6,470 nt of DNA from Nitrososphaerota archaeon (GCA_016206275.1 JACQRY010000241.1:1-6470), one strand, 5' to 3'; counted from the stretch's first letter, positions 1-6,257 are shown. Program-made: numbers and translations. Notes: a model not told the origin generated them from the sequence alone.

Positions 1-1
1 G

Positions 2-1549
2 ATAACAGGAGTCCCCGCTCAAATCGTAAGAGATGTTGCGAAAGAATGGGGTGAAGCAGCCCAGATAGGTAAAACGATTACAATTGATGGTAAAGTTCTG
101 CCTCATCGCCCCGTGGCTGCCACATGGTATAGGGGTGCAGTAGCTCATAGGCATGCCATGCACTCTGGTTTGGCAATAGCTTTACTCAACGTTATCGTGG
201 GAGCCGTGGATGTGCCTGGTGGGTTGCTGAACGCAAACTCGGCTGGACCCTTCGGGTTCCCGAAGGATGGGCCAGATGGTATTCTCACCCCGGGAAACAA
301 GTATTCCCACATGAGGCATCCTCATCCCTACACTAAGCCTAAGACGCCTGAGACCCTTGAGCTTGTGGAGCTCTTCCCGGTCTCCGTGTATGCTAGAGCC
401 ATGCTTTGGCTCGGAGTGCTTCACCCTGATAGATTCAAGATACCCTACAAGCCTGAAGTTTTGATTCAGTGCAGGACCAACATGGTGGCGAATACAGCTG
501 ATCCAGAGGTCATGGGTGAAGCGTTGAAGAAGGTTCCTTTCATACTCTACTTCGCCGATCACCACAACGAGAGCACACAGTTCGCAGACATTGTTCTGCC
601 GGACACTCATTCGATGGAGAGGCTGATCCCCATGGCCATGAACCCCTATGTGCAGTTCAGGGCCGTTCCTCTCCCGGGAGGCTACTGGTCCTTCAATCTT
701 CAGCAGCCTATAGTGGAACCCTTAGGTGAGTCTCGATACTGGATAGAAGTTCTTCTAGAAATTGCTGACCGAATGGGCATGCTCAGTGAGGTTTACGCGG
801 TCATGAACAGTGTAGGCCATTTCACAAAGCCGTACAGCTTGGATCCGAGCAAGAAGTATTCTTGGGAGGAGATCTGCGACAGGTGGCTGAAATCATGGTT
901 TGGAGAAGAGCATGGCTTAGAATACTTCAAGAAGGAAGGCTACCTGAACTTCAAGAAGAGAACCGTTGAAGAGCTCTACCCGAAGCTCTTCCATAAGGGA
1001 AGGATACCCATTTACTTCGAGCACTTCAAGCGAGCAGGTGAAGACCTAAAGAAAGTAACCGACGGAATGGGGCTCGACTGGGACACTTCAGACTACACTC
1101 CTCTGCTGGACTGGAAGCCCTGCAGATCGCATGAGGTTAAGGATCCGGAATTCGACCTCTGGATGGTGAATCATAAGCTGGCCTTCTTCACCTTCACTTT
1201 TTCAGCTGAGAACCCGTGGCTCAACGAGATGTGCGAACGTGACGGGAAGGTCTACAATGTGGGCATAAACGCTGATACGGCTGAGAAGAAGGGCATAGAG
1301 GACGGGGATATGATCTGGATCGAGACTGCTCATGGTAGGAAGGCTAAGGCTGTGGCGAGGCTTACACAAGGTGTGCATCCGGAAGTAATTTCGGTGCCGG
1401 GGGTATTCGGCAGATGGATGACGGGCAACCCTGAGGCTAGGGGGAAAGGGGTCCACTTCAACTCCATGATCTCCTACGCATTCGAGGACATGGACAAGGT
1501 GTCAGCAGCCCTGGACGCCTGCATAAAGGTCAAGATCTCCAAGGCTTAG
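2..1549 (+). CDS. Molybdopterin-dependent oxidoreductase (DMSO reductase superfamily), 5'-truncated by window edge
   Basis: The frame is open from base 2 without a start, so the gene begins outside the window; 515 residues are visible. The GTG at 113 is internal, because the 37 codons before it read as good protein (ITGVPAQIVRDVAKEWG, typical of this superfamily). Family hallmarks are WYRGAVAHRHA near residues 42-52, the ADIVLPDTHSMER segment near 195-207 that resembles the conserved ADxVLP stretch, and a C-terminal molybdopterin-dinucleotide-binding domain from about residue 382, with GDMIWIETAHGRKAKAVAR. The N-terminal Fe4S4/cofactor region that would tell subfamilies apart is missing. Members transfer oxygen or hydride using a bis-MGD molybdenum or tungsten cofactor. 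The substrate cannot be read from this part. A MoaD-like carrier and a flavoprotein follow on the same strand, suggesting one catabolic or respiratory cluster. No frameshift is seen. Confidence 0.9.
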   Translation: MTGVPAQIVRDVAKEWGEAAQIGKTITIDGKVLPHRPVAATWYRGAVAHRHAMHSGLAIALLNVIVGAVDVPGGLLNANSAGPFGFPKDGPDGILTPGNKYSHMRHPHPYTKPKTPETLELVELFPVSVYARAMLWLGVLHPDRFKIPYKPEVLIQCRTNMVANTADPEVMGEALKKVPFILYFADHHNESTQFADIVLPDTHSMERLIPMAMNPYVQFRAVPLPGGYWSFNLQQPIVEPLGESRYWIEVLLEIADRMGMLSEVYAVMNSVGHFTKPYSLDPSKKYSWEEICDRWLKSWFGEEHGLEYFKKEGYLNFKKRTVEELYPKLFHKGRIPIYFEHFKRAGEDLKKVTDGMGLDWDTSDYTPLLDWKPCRSHEVKDPEFDLWMVNHKLAFFTFTFSAENPWLNEMCERDGKVYNVGINADTAEKKGIEDGDMIWIETAHGRKAKAVARLTQGVHPEVISVPGVFGRWMTGNPEARGKGVHFNSMISYAFEDMDKVSAALDACIKVKISKA

Positions 1550-1564
1550 AGCAGTGCATAAGGC

Positions 1565-1861
1565 TTGGAGGTCACCGTCAAATACTTTGGCTTAATCCGT
1601 AGCATAGTCGGCAAAAAGGAAGAAACATTCAGCCTCCCGGACGGCTCAAACGTGAAACTGCTTTTTGCCAAGCTAATAGCGAAGTACGGTCAACGGTTCA
1701 GCGAACTTGTCATGGATCCTGATGGGGAGTTAACCTCTGAAGCCATAGTACTCTTAGACGGTGAAGATGTGCGTAACAAGGATCGCTTAGAAACTACGCT
1801 TGAAGGCAGCAAAGAAGCTCATTTAGTCGTCGTGAGTCCTGCAGCCTTAGGCGGCTCATAA
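1565..1861 (+). CDS. moaD: MoaD/ThiS-family sulfur carrier protein (ubiquitin-like beta-grasp)
   Basis: This is a 98-residue protein of normal MoaD size. It starts MEVTVKYFGLIRSIVGKKEE and continues with LPDGSNVKLLFAKLIAKYG, a DGEDV turn and a final SPAALGGS, the standard MoaD-family layout. TTG at 1565 is the only sensible start: a TAA lies two codons upstream in frame (1559-1561) and the start places the first beta strand correctly. No clear ribosome-binding sequence is present, so translation is probably coupled to the oxidoreductase gene ending 15 bp upstream. MoaD carries a C-terminal thiocarboxylate that donates sulfur to molybdopterin through MoaE. Its position suggests a carrier dedicated to the neighbouring Mo/W enzyme. 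The odd point is that Ser follows the terminal Gly-Gly, which would block direct adenylation unless removed. It could instead be another ubiquitin-like modifier. Confidence 0.85.
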   Translation: MEVTVKYFGLIRSIVGKKEETFSLPDGSNVKLLFAKLIAKYGQRFSELVMDPDGELTSEAIVLLDGEDVRNKDRLETTLEGSKEAHLVVVSPAALGGS

Positions 1862-1902
1862 TCCTGTAAAAGTTTCATAACAGCTATCCGTTAGTAGTGA
1901 CT

Positions 1903-3309
1903 ATGTCTCTGGTCGAAGCCTTACAGAAAGTCATAGGTTCTAACCATGTGTCTACCGATGCTCTGACGCGGGCACGCTACTCGTACGATGCCAGCGAATG
2001 TTCCTCTGTTAAACCCAGTGTGGTGGTGTATCCTTCTTCGGTGAGAGATGTCAGCCGAATTGTTAGAGTTGCCAACAAACAAAGAGTTCCGCTGACCCCT
2101 GTGGTTGCCTGCACAAACGGGTGGGGTCAACATATTCCTTTACGTCGAGGCATAGTTATGGATCTCTCCCGAATGAACAAAATCTTAGAGATTAATGAGG
2201 AGATGCGGTATATGGTGGTTGAACCTGGGGTCGATGTTCGAACGGTTCAACGAAGACTGGCTCGACGTGGATTCTACGCGAGTATTCCTAAGGCTTGTCC
2301 AGCTCAGGCATCTATGCTTGTGAACCTAATCATACAGGGTACAGGTGCTTTCCCTCTGAAGTTTGGTCCTCAGTCTGATATGGTTAATGGTTTAGAGGCG
2401 GTTTTGGCCAATGGAGAGGTTGTTCGATGTGGCTCGTGTGGATGTGGCCCCTACTGGTTCGCTAGATCGCCGTTGCCAGATTTGGTTGGTTTGTTTTCAG
2501 GGTGGTATGGTTCTACTGGAGTTGTGACTAAGATAGGGTTTCCGATCTACAAGAAACCATTGCACACTGATCTTGTTTGTATGGGAATTGAAAAACTGTT
2601 TGATGCAGATTTTGGTGGATTCGTTTCTTCTCTTGCTGATCTGGAGGTGGCTGATGATATTGCTTGCTATACACGGGGGGTGAAGTTTGTGGGCGACGGT
2701 GTGAAGAGTAGCTCTAGTGATATTCCGCTCTACCTGTATGCTATGGTGTCAGGCAGTTCGAGAACCTTGGTCAAAGCTAAAGTTAAGGAACTGATTGCGT
2801 CATCTGAGAAAACTTCTGTCGGTGGAAGGCCGGTTAGAATAATGGATGTATCTAAGGAAGATCGCCGTGAGTACTTGGATCTGCCGAGTCTTATAGATTT
2901 CAACGTAGAACGTTTCGGCGGATCCACCAATCCATGCAGCTACATTCCCATATCCAAATGGTCGATCGCAATGAGTCGAGTGCAGAAAGTATGCTGGTCA
3001 TTCGGGTGGACGCCGGAGTTCAGACTTGAGGTCTTCCGCGGATCCCGTTATGGTTCCCTAATGACATACCTAAAATTCGATAAAGGCGACAGAGATGATC
3101 TGAGAACTGTCAGGCAACTAGTCCACCGCATAGTCGAGATCTATGTCAATAACGGTGGCTTGGTGTGGAAGGCGCCCCCGTGGGCTTGGAATCTCCAGAT
3201 TCGCAAAAGCTCACATGGTTTCAGCAAGCTGTTGACAAAGGTTAAGCAGACCATGGATCCGAATGGAATAATGAATCCTGGACGATTAGGGTCCAGATCG
3301 CAAACGTGA
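1903..3309 (+). CDS. FAD-linked oxidase, VAO/PCMH flavoprotein family (GlcD-like)
   Basis: A flavoprotein of 468 residues, about the usual length for FAD-linked oxidases. The PCMH-type FAD domain spans roughly residues 37-217: KPSVVVYPSSVRDVSRIVR, then RRGIVMDLSRMNKILEIN, VVEPGV, a PQSDMVNGLEAVLANGEVV stretch and WYGSTGVVTKIGFPIY. The C-terminus carries the family signature MDPNGIMNPGRLG. Relatives oxidise alcohols, hydroxy acids or p-alkylphenols and pass electrons to a cytochrome, quinone or electron-transfer flavoprotein; the substrate here is unknown. The usual Gly-rich GGGT-type stretch is replaced by ACTNGWGQH, and a Cys-rich CGSCGCG follows the FAD core. I prefer ATG 1903 to the GTG two codons upstream (1897). 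The gap after the carrier gene is about 41 bp and no strong ribosome-binding site is visible, so an operon or a leaderless message are both possible. Confidence 0.85.
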   Translation: MSLVEALQKVIGSNHVSTDALTRARYSYDASECSSVKPSVVVYPSSVRDVSRIVRVANKQRVPLTPVVACTNGWGQHIPLRRGIVMDLSRMNKILEINEEMRYMVVEPGVDVRTVQRRLARRGFYASIPKACPAQASMLVNLIIQGTGAFPLKFGPQSDMVNGLEAVLANGEVVRCGSCGCGPYWFARSPLPDLVGLFSGWYGSTGVVTKIGFPIYKKPLHTDLVCMGIEKLFDADFGGFVSSLADLEVADDIACYTRGVKFVGDGVKSSSSDIPLYLYAMVSGSSRTLVKAKVKELIASSEKTSVGGRPVRIMDVSKEDRREYLDLPSLIDFNVERFGGSTNPCSYIPISKWSIAMSRVQKVCWSFGWTPEFRLEVFRGSRYGSLMTYLKFDKGDRDDLRTVRQLVHRIVEIYVNNGGLVWKAPPWAWNLQIRKSSHGFSKLLTKVKQTMDPNGIMNPGRLGSRSQT

Positions 3310-3400
3310 CAAGGTTAGTCACGATAAACAGACATGAAATCGATACTGAATTATCAGAAATCCTCATAACCTGTAGGGAGGTAGTGTTACATCTGAGGGA
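3310..3400. other. Short gene-free junction between the flavoprotein gene and the transposase relic
   Basis: About 90 bp separate the flavoprotein stop from the last codon that still aligns to the transposase relic. I read all three minus-strand frames here and none continues the expected DDE domain. No terminator hairpin, inverted repeat or promoter stood out. It probably holds the breakpoint where the mobile element was cut off. Confidence 0.4.
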
Positions 3401-4133
3401 CATCGGTCTTACGTCTGACGTTCCTTTGTGCTCTGCTACCTGCTGGGCGATCCTGAACCTCGTCTCATCGTCCATCATGGCAAAGGGATACTTCATGTTA
3501 CCCCTGACCTTGAGGTATAGCTCATCAGTTCTCCATGTATCCCCAGCTTGTGGGGTTATCTTATCGAGCTAGCCTGCATCAGTTTGACGTATTTGCCTAC
3601 CACTTATACACGCAGACATGAGAGATGTTCACGCCCTGCAATCTAAGGAACTTCTGCACGTTCCTGAAACTCTCGCCCGTAAAATACAATTGCATAGCTC
3701 CCGTAATCGCTTGGGGTGTTGCTTGCATCTTCTCGAAACCCAGATTGATTACAAAATGCTTCCCACAATCCTTGCAGGAGAACCTTTGTAGGTCACCATA
3801 CTTGTTGTTCCTGAGACCATGCTTCACAAGATTAGCGGAATTGCATCGTGGACAGTTCTGAGTGTTAATCGGCTGAATAAGTATCGGTTCTCTAGCAACT
3901 ATCTTCTGAAGAATGAAGGACAGTTCGACGGCGACTATGTGCTTCCACTTCGCCAGTCTGAACATAGCATCTGAGCATGAGCACAACCAGCCCAGTTCCG
4001 TTGACATGACATCATGTTCGAAGTCTCCCGATTGTGAATGAACCTTCTAACTTGTCTCGTCAACACGCCTAACCCATCCGAACTGCCTTGCGATCGCCTC
4101 GCCCTTAACTTCACGGAAGTTTGTGGCTTTCAC
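3401..4133 (-). pseudogene. Decayed transposase: SWIM finger + zinc ribbon + partial DDE domain (IS6-like)
   Basis: Reading from GTG 4133 downwards gives VKATNFREVKGEAIARQFG, then VRRVDETS, an in-frame TAG (4047-4049) where Tyr is expected, then KVHSQSGDFEHDV joined in frame to MSTELGWLCSCSDAMFRLAK, WKHIVAVELSF (SWIM-like CxC...xKH), NCPRCNS with CKDCGKHF (zinc ribbon), GFEKMQATPQAITGAMQLYF and VYKW at 3600. A one-base deletion near 3599 shifts the frame to GKYVKLMQA, a second near 3569 to LDKITPQAGDTWRTDELYLK, VRGNMKYPFAMMDDETRF and EHKGTSDVRPM, ending near 3401. TDE and MDDE supply the first two acidic catalytic residues; the final Glu region is gone. The third SWIM ligand, normally Cys, is Trp. 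The longest intact piece is the 136-codon frame 4007-3597. It is clearly inactive; the exact IS family is uncertain and terminal inverted repeats were not identified. Confidence 0.85.
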
Positions 4134-4137
4134 GAGT

Positions 4138-4157
4138 TATCACATCCATAGGTGATA
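4138..4157. promoter_or_regulatory. Palindrome 1, operator-like (TATCAC-N8-GTGATA)
   Basis: A perfect 6-bp inverted repeat, TATCAC (4138-4143) and GTGATA (4152-4157), with an 8-bp spacer. It lies just upstream of the decayed transposase start and about 95 bp before the methyltransferase. It shares arm sequence and overall 20-bp length with the palindrome at 4187-4206. It is probably a protein-binding site or part of an old IS end. Confidence 0.5.
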
Positions 4158-4186
4158 CGTTTCACTTTCAGACCACTCTCTGTGCG

Positions 4187-4206
4187 TATCACCCCAAATG
4201 GTGATA
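4187..4206. promoter_or_regulatory. Palindrome 2, operator-like (TATCACC-N6-GGTGATA)
   Basis: A perfect 7-bp inverted repeat, TATCACC (4187-4193) and GGTGATA (4200-4206), with a 6-bp spacer. Its centre is 49 bp from that of the palindrome at 4138-4157. The right arm ends 4 bp before a TATA-like box, in the position of the archaeal TFB recognition element, so a bound protein would be expected to block initiation of the restriction-modification operon. Confidence 0.55.
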
Positions 4207-4210
4207 TACC

Positions 4211-4216
4211 TATATA
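4211..4216 (+). promoter_or_regulatory. TATA-like box of the restriction-modification operon
   Basis: TATATA lies in the AT-rich stretch GATATACCTATATACGATAT. With the usual archaeal spacing of about 25 bp, transcription would begin near 4238, giving a leader of roughly 12 nt before the CTG at 4250. It is called on motif and position only. Confidence 0.45.
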
Positions 4217-4236
4217 CGATATCTGATGACAGATAC

Positions 4237-4244
4237 AGGGGGAT
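4237..4244 (+). promoter_or_regulatory. Shine-Dalgarno-like sequence in front of CTG 4250
   Basis: AGGGGGAT ends 5 nt before the CTG at 4250, which is normal spacing. It is the best ribosome-binding sequence I noticed in front of any gene in the window. No comparable purine-rich site precedes the conventional GTG start at 4460; the bases there are CCTCCTCCT. This is the main reason for preferring the upstream start. Confidence 0.45.
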
Positions 4245-4249
4245 AGGCA

Positions 4250-5260
4250 CTGGGCGTTATCAAACGAAAGGTTCACGGGATTCCGTACGAATACTATCGA
4301 AACAGACGAAGGAAAGAGATACTTCTTGGCCGGGAAGGAAGCGACGAAGCGAAGGAAAGATTACGACAGATAAAACGGGAAGAGAAACTATCCCAAATCA
4401 AGACACTCAGAATAGAATTAGAGAAACTAGGGGAACCTCCTCCTACTAAACCATTCGAAGTGAATCCAAAAAAACTTCCACTCGATAAGGTGATTTGGGC
4501 TGATGCTTTGGCGATACTCAAGCAACTGCCTGAGAACTGCCTGCATATGGCGATAACCTCACCTCCTTACAATTTGGACTTAGCCTATGATATCTACGTA
4601 GATAAGAAGGAATACATCGATTTCCGCGCGTCGCTTAAGGAAGTTTGGAGAGAAACGTTTAGGGTCTTGATGGATGGAGGACGGTTCGCCCTCAACATCG
4701 CGCCTACCGGTATCTCAAGCTTCAAGGAGATTCATCACAACTTGGTTAGAGATGTCAAGGAGGTCGGGTTTACACTGAGGACGGAGATTCTATGGTATAA
4801 ACAGAACATGGGTCGTAATACCGCATGGGGAAGCTGGAAAAGCCCATCTAATCCACATATAATTCCGTCATGGGAATACGTCTATGTCTTCCACAAAAAT
4901 TCGCCATATCTTGAAGGTAAGAAAGAAGACATTGACGTCACGGCAGATGAGTTCAAGAGCTTCTCGGATGGCTTTTGGAACATCAGTCCGCACTCCAAGA
5001 AGAACGGCCATCCCGCACCCTTCCCTGAAGAGCTAATCTATCGGTTAATCAAATACTACACTTATCGAGGAAACATCGTTCTAGATATGTTCGCTGGATC
5101 GGGGACAGTCGGTGTTGTCGCGCTCAAAACAGAGAGACACTTCATATGCATAGATATCTCGAGACACTATTGCCAGATGGCAGAGAAGCGGATTGACGAT
5201 GTTCGCAAGCAAGAGAAAATCGAGGTTGCTCCACATGGGTTGGAGAAATATAGCAGGTAG
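4250..5260 (+). CDS. Type II DNA methyltransferase, beta-type N6-adenine / N4-cytosine (start uncertain: CTG 4250 or GTG 4460)
   Basis: It methylates an exocyclic amino group in a DNA recognition site using S-adenosylmethionine, protecting host DNA from the endonuclease encoded next. Counting from GTG 4460 (266 aa), motif IV is TSPPYN at 33-38, the motif X-like HPAPFPEEL is at 184-192, the AdoMet-binding motif I DMFAGSGT is at 209-216, and the next acidic turn is ICIDIS at 229-234. IV before I is the beta order. Residues between about 85 and 180 probably hold the target-recognition region. The frame stays open for 70 more codons upstream, back to CTG 4250, and reads as a basic, charged, probably helical region (VIKRKVHGIPYEYYRNRRK, then KERLRQIKREEK). 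It contains no ATG, GTG or TTG, so conventional calling would start at 4460. Whether A or C is methylated, and at which site, cannot be told. Confidence 0.9.
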   Translation: MGVIKRKVHGIPYEYYRNRRRKEILLGREGSDEAKERLRQIKREEKLSQIKTLRIELEKLGEPPPTKPFEVNPKKLPLDKVIWADALAILKQLPENCLHMAITSPPYNLDLAYDIYVDKKEYIDFRASLKEVWRETFRVLMDGGRFALNIAPTGISSFKEIHHNLVRDVKEVGFTLRTEILWYKQNMGRNTAWGSWKSPSNPHIIPSWEYVYVFHKNSPYLEGKKEDIDVTADEFKSFSDGFWNISPHSKKNGHPAPFPEELIYRLIKYYTYRGNIVLDMFAGSGTVGVVALKTERHFICIDISRHYCQMAEKRIDDVRKQEKIEVAPHGLEKYSR

Positions 5261-5266
5261 TGTCCC

Positions 5267-5989
5267 ATGACTATCGCTACCCCGCCGTCCAAGACCGATA
5301 ATGAAGCGCAGTCGCTGAGAACTACCGTAGGCAGGAGGTTTGAGGGCTACGTCACCCGTGCCATTAACGGAACATTGAACCGTGAGGAAATATACGCTGT
5401 CAACCTCAAGCAACTTAACGACTTGATCCGCCGAGATTCTTCATTCAAAGAAGTTTTAGAGTTCGCCAAGATGCCTATGCAGAATCCGTGCGACCAGCGA
5501 TATGATATGATGTTGCCTGATACTGATGTCTTGGTCTACTATGGGCAGAGAGATGGAGCAGGCTTTGTAAAGAAGAGATGTCACCTTGCGACAATTAGTT
5601 GCAAAGTCTCGTTTCATGGTAGGGAGACAGAATCAACATTTTGGGCGAAGGCACTCCGAAATCATGGCGCAAAATTTTTCCTCGCGACGGAAGATAAGTT
5701 CAACGAACTCAAGACATGCGAGAATGGGAACAAAGTAAGAAGACTGGTGGAGAGTTTTATGGATTCAACATACCTGATGAACCAATACGAAAGCTCTTCA
5801 AACTCATTAGAGAAGGATGTGGCGAAATTCTTCGAAATCCTTGAAGATTCCAAGCAGACTGGTTATCAGAGACAGAGCACAAGAATCTTTGATTCACGCA
5901 GAAATGAAAATGGCTATTGCAAGCGAGTAAGACCTTTCGATGATCTGCTCTTCGACCTTATGCAGCTCAAATTTGAGAGTCGAAGATGA
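5267..5989 (+). CDS. Type II restriction endonuclease, PD-(D/E)xK-like (BsaWI-like pattern)
   Basis: A 240-residue protein starting 6 bp after the methyltransferase stop, with a weak AGGT upstream of ATG 5267. The likely nuclease core is LPDTDVLVYY (83-92, with D85 and D87), a basic loop, then the strand LATISCKVSF (107-116) with K113, followed by HGRETESTFW (117-126) and KFFLATEDKF (136-145). A D...SCK-S...R.TE..FW...TED series is what I recall for BsaWI-type and related type II enzymes, where the acidic residue before Lys is replaced and a Glu in the next helix may take over (E120 or E122 here). Its place directly behind a methyltransferase supports the call independently. Start and stop look intact and no frame lesion is seen. 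The recognition site is unknown; a CCGG-type core would be a guess by family only. Confidence 0.8.
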   Translation: MTIATPPSKTDNEAQSLRTTVGRRFEGYVTRAINGTLNREEIYAVNLKQLNDLIRRDSSFKEVLEFAKMPMQNPCDQRYDMMLPDTDVLVYYGQRDGAGFVKKRCHLATISCKVSFHGRETESTFWAKALRNHGAKFFLATEDKFNELKTCENGNKVRRLVESFMDSTYLMNQYESSSNSLEKDVAKFFEILEDSKQTGYQRQSTRIFDSRRNENGYCKRVRPFDDLLFDLMQLKFESRR

Positions 5990-6111
5990 TATACGTAGTA
6001 TCTTTGTTCACAGCAATTGAAGATGTGCTATCAAACGACGGAGAGAGGTTTCTAGGGATGCCGCGTAATGATATTTACGATATTATCGGCGGAGAAGCGG
6101 AACGACTTTAA
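5986..6111 (+). CDS. Small frame, 41 aa, unknown; possibly debris fused to a methyltransferase relic
   Basis: ATG 5986 overlaps the endonuclease stop as ATGA, a classic coupling arrangement. The product begins MIYVVSLFTAIEDVLSNDGE and ends NDIYDIIGGEAERL. I recognise no domain in the first 30 residues. The last part, from about 6079, lines up with the DPFxGSGTT motif of DNA methyltransferases if two extra bases near 6094 are ignored. It may therefore be a leftover piece of a lost methyltransferase and not a functional small protein. The operon overlap is the only argument for translation. Confidence 0.3.
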   Translation: MIYVVSLFTAIEDVLSNDGERFLGMPRNDIYDIIGGEAERL

Positions 6112-6257
6112 TGGCCTGCCTTGAAACCAACAGAATAGGAGTGGGTGTTGAAATTGATGAGGGTTACTGTAAGGTCGCAGTCGAGAGGCTAAGGAAACAC
6201 GGAATTTATCAACAGAAACTACTTGAAGAGGCAAGTGAAATCCTAAGACCTGCATGA
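6079..6257 (+). pseudogene. C-terminal remnant of a second DNA methyltransferase
   Basis: Ignoring a two-base excess near 6094, the segment reads GGSGTTLMACLETNRIGVGV, EIDEGYCKVAVERLRK, then a charged tail to a stop at 6255-6257. This is motif I plus the following AdoMet-pocket strand of a beta-type N6/N4 methyltransferase, whose usual form is GSGTT...IGIEID..Y...A..RL. It is not a copy of the methyltransferase at 4250-5260, which has DMFAGSGTVGVVALKTERHF. As it stands, a 48-codon frame can be translated from ATG 6111, which overlaps the previous stop as TAATG. That product would lack the AdoMet glycine loop and motif IV, so it should be inactive alone. It probably came from recombination that replaced the rest of an older methyltransferase. 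Confidence 0.65.

Noticed and set aside
182..610. Minus-strand open frame of 142 codons inside the oxidoreductase gene
   Set aside because: It is antisense to a clear protein-coding frame and its translation shows no domain character.
1202..1456. Minus-strand open frame inside the C-terminal domain of the oxidoreductase
   Set aside because: It is a shadow of the plus-strand coding sequence with no recognisable protein features.
3541..3555. Small hairpin CCCCA-N5-TGGGG as a possible terminator
   Set aside because: It lies inside the transposase relic, has no T-run and has only a 5-bp stem.
3306..3572. Plus-strand frame of 88 codons overlapping the flavoprotein stop
   Set aside because: Most of it is antisense to the conserved DDE part of the transposase relic, which explains the sequence better.
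3625..3861. Plus-strand frame of 78 codons
   Set aside because: It is antisense to the zinc-ribbon region of the transposase relic.
4198..4449. Plus-strand frame of 83 codons starting ATG 4198
   Set aside because: It overlaps the upstream part of the methyltransferase frame. Its own translation is a low-complexity basic string, whereas the other frame joins smoothly to the methyltransferase.
6052..6255. Minus-strand frame of 67 codons
   Set aside because: It is antisense to the methyltransferase-tail sequence, which has a recognisable motif on the plus strand.
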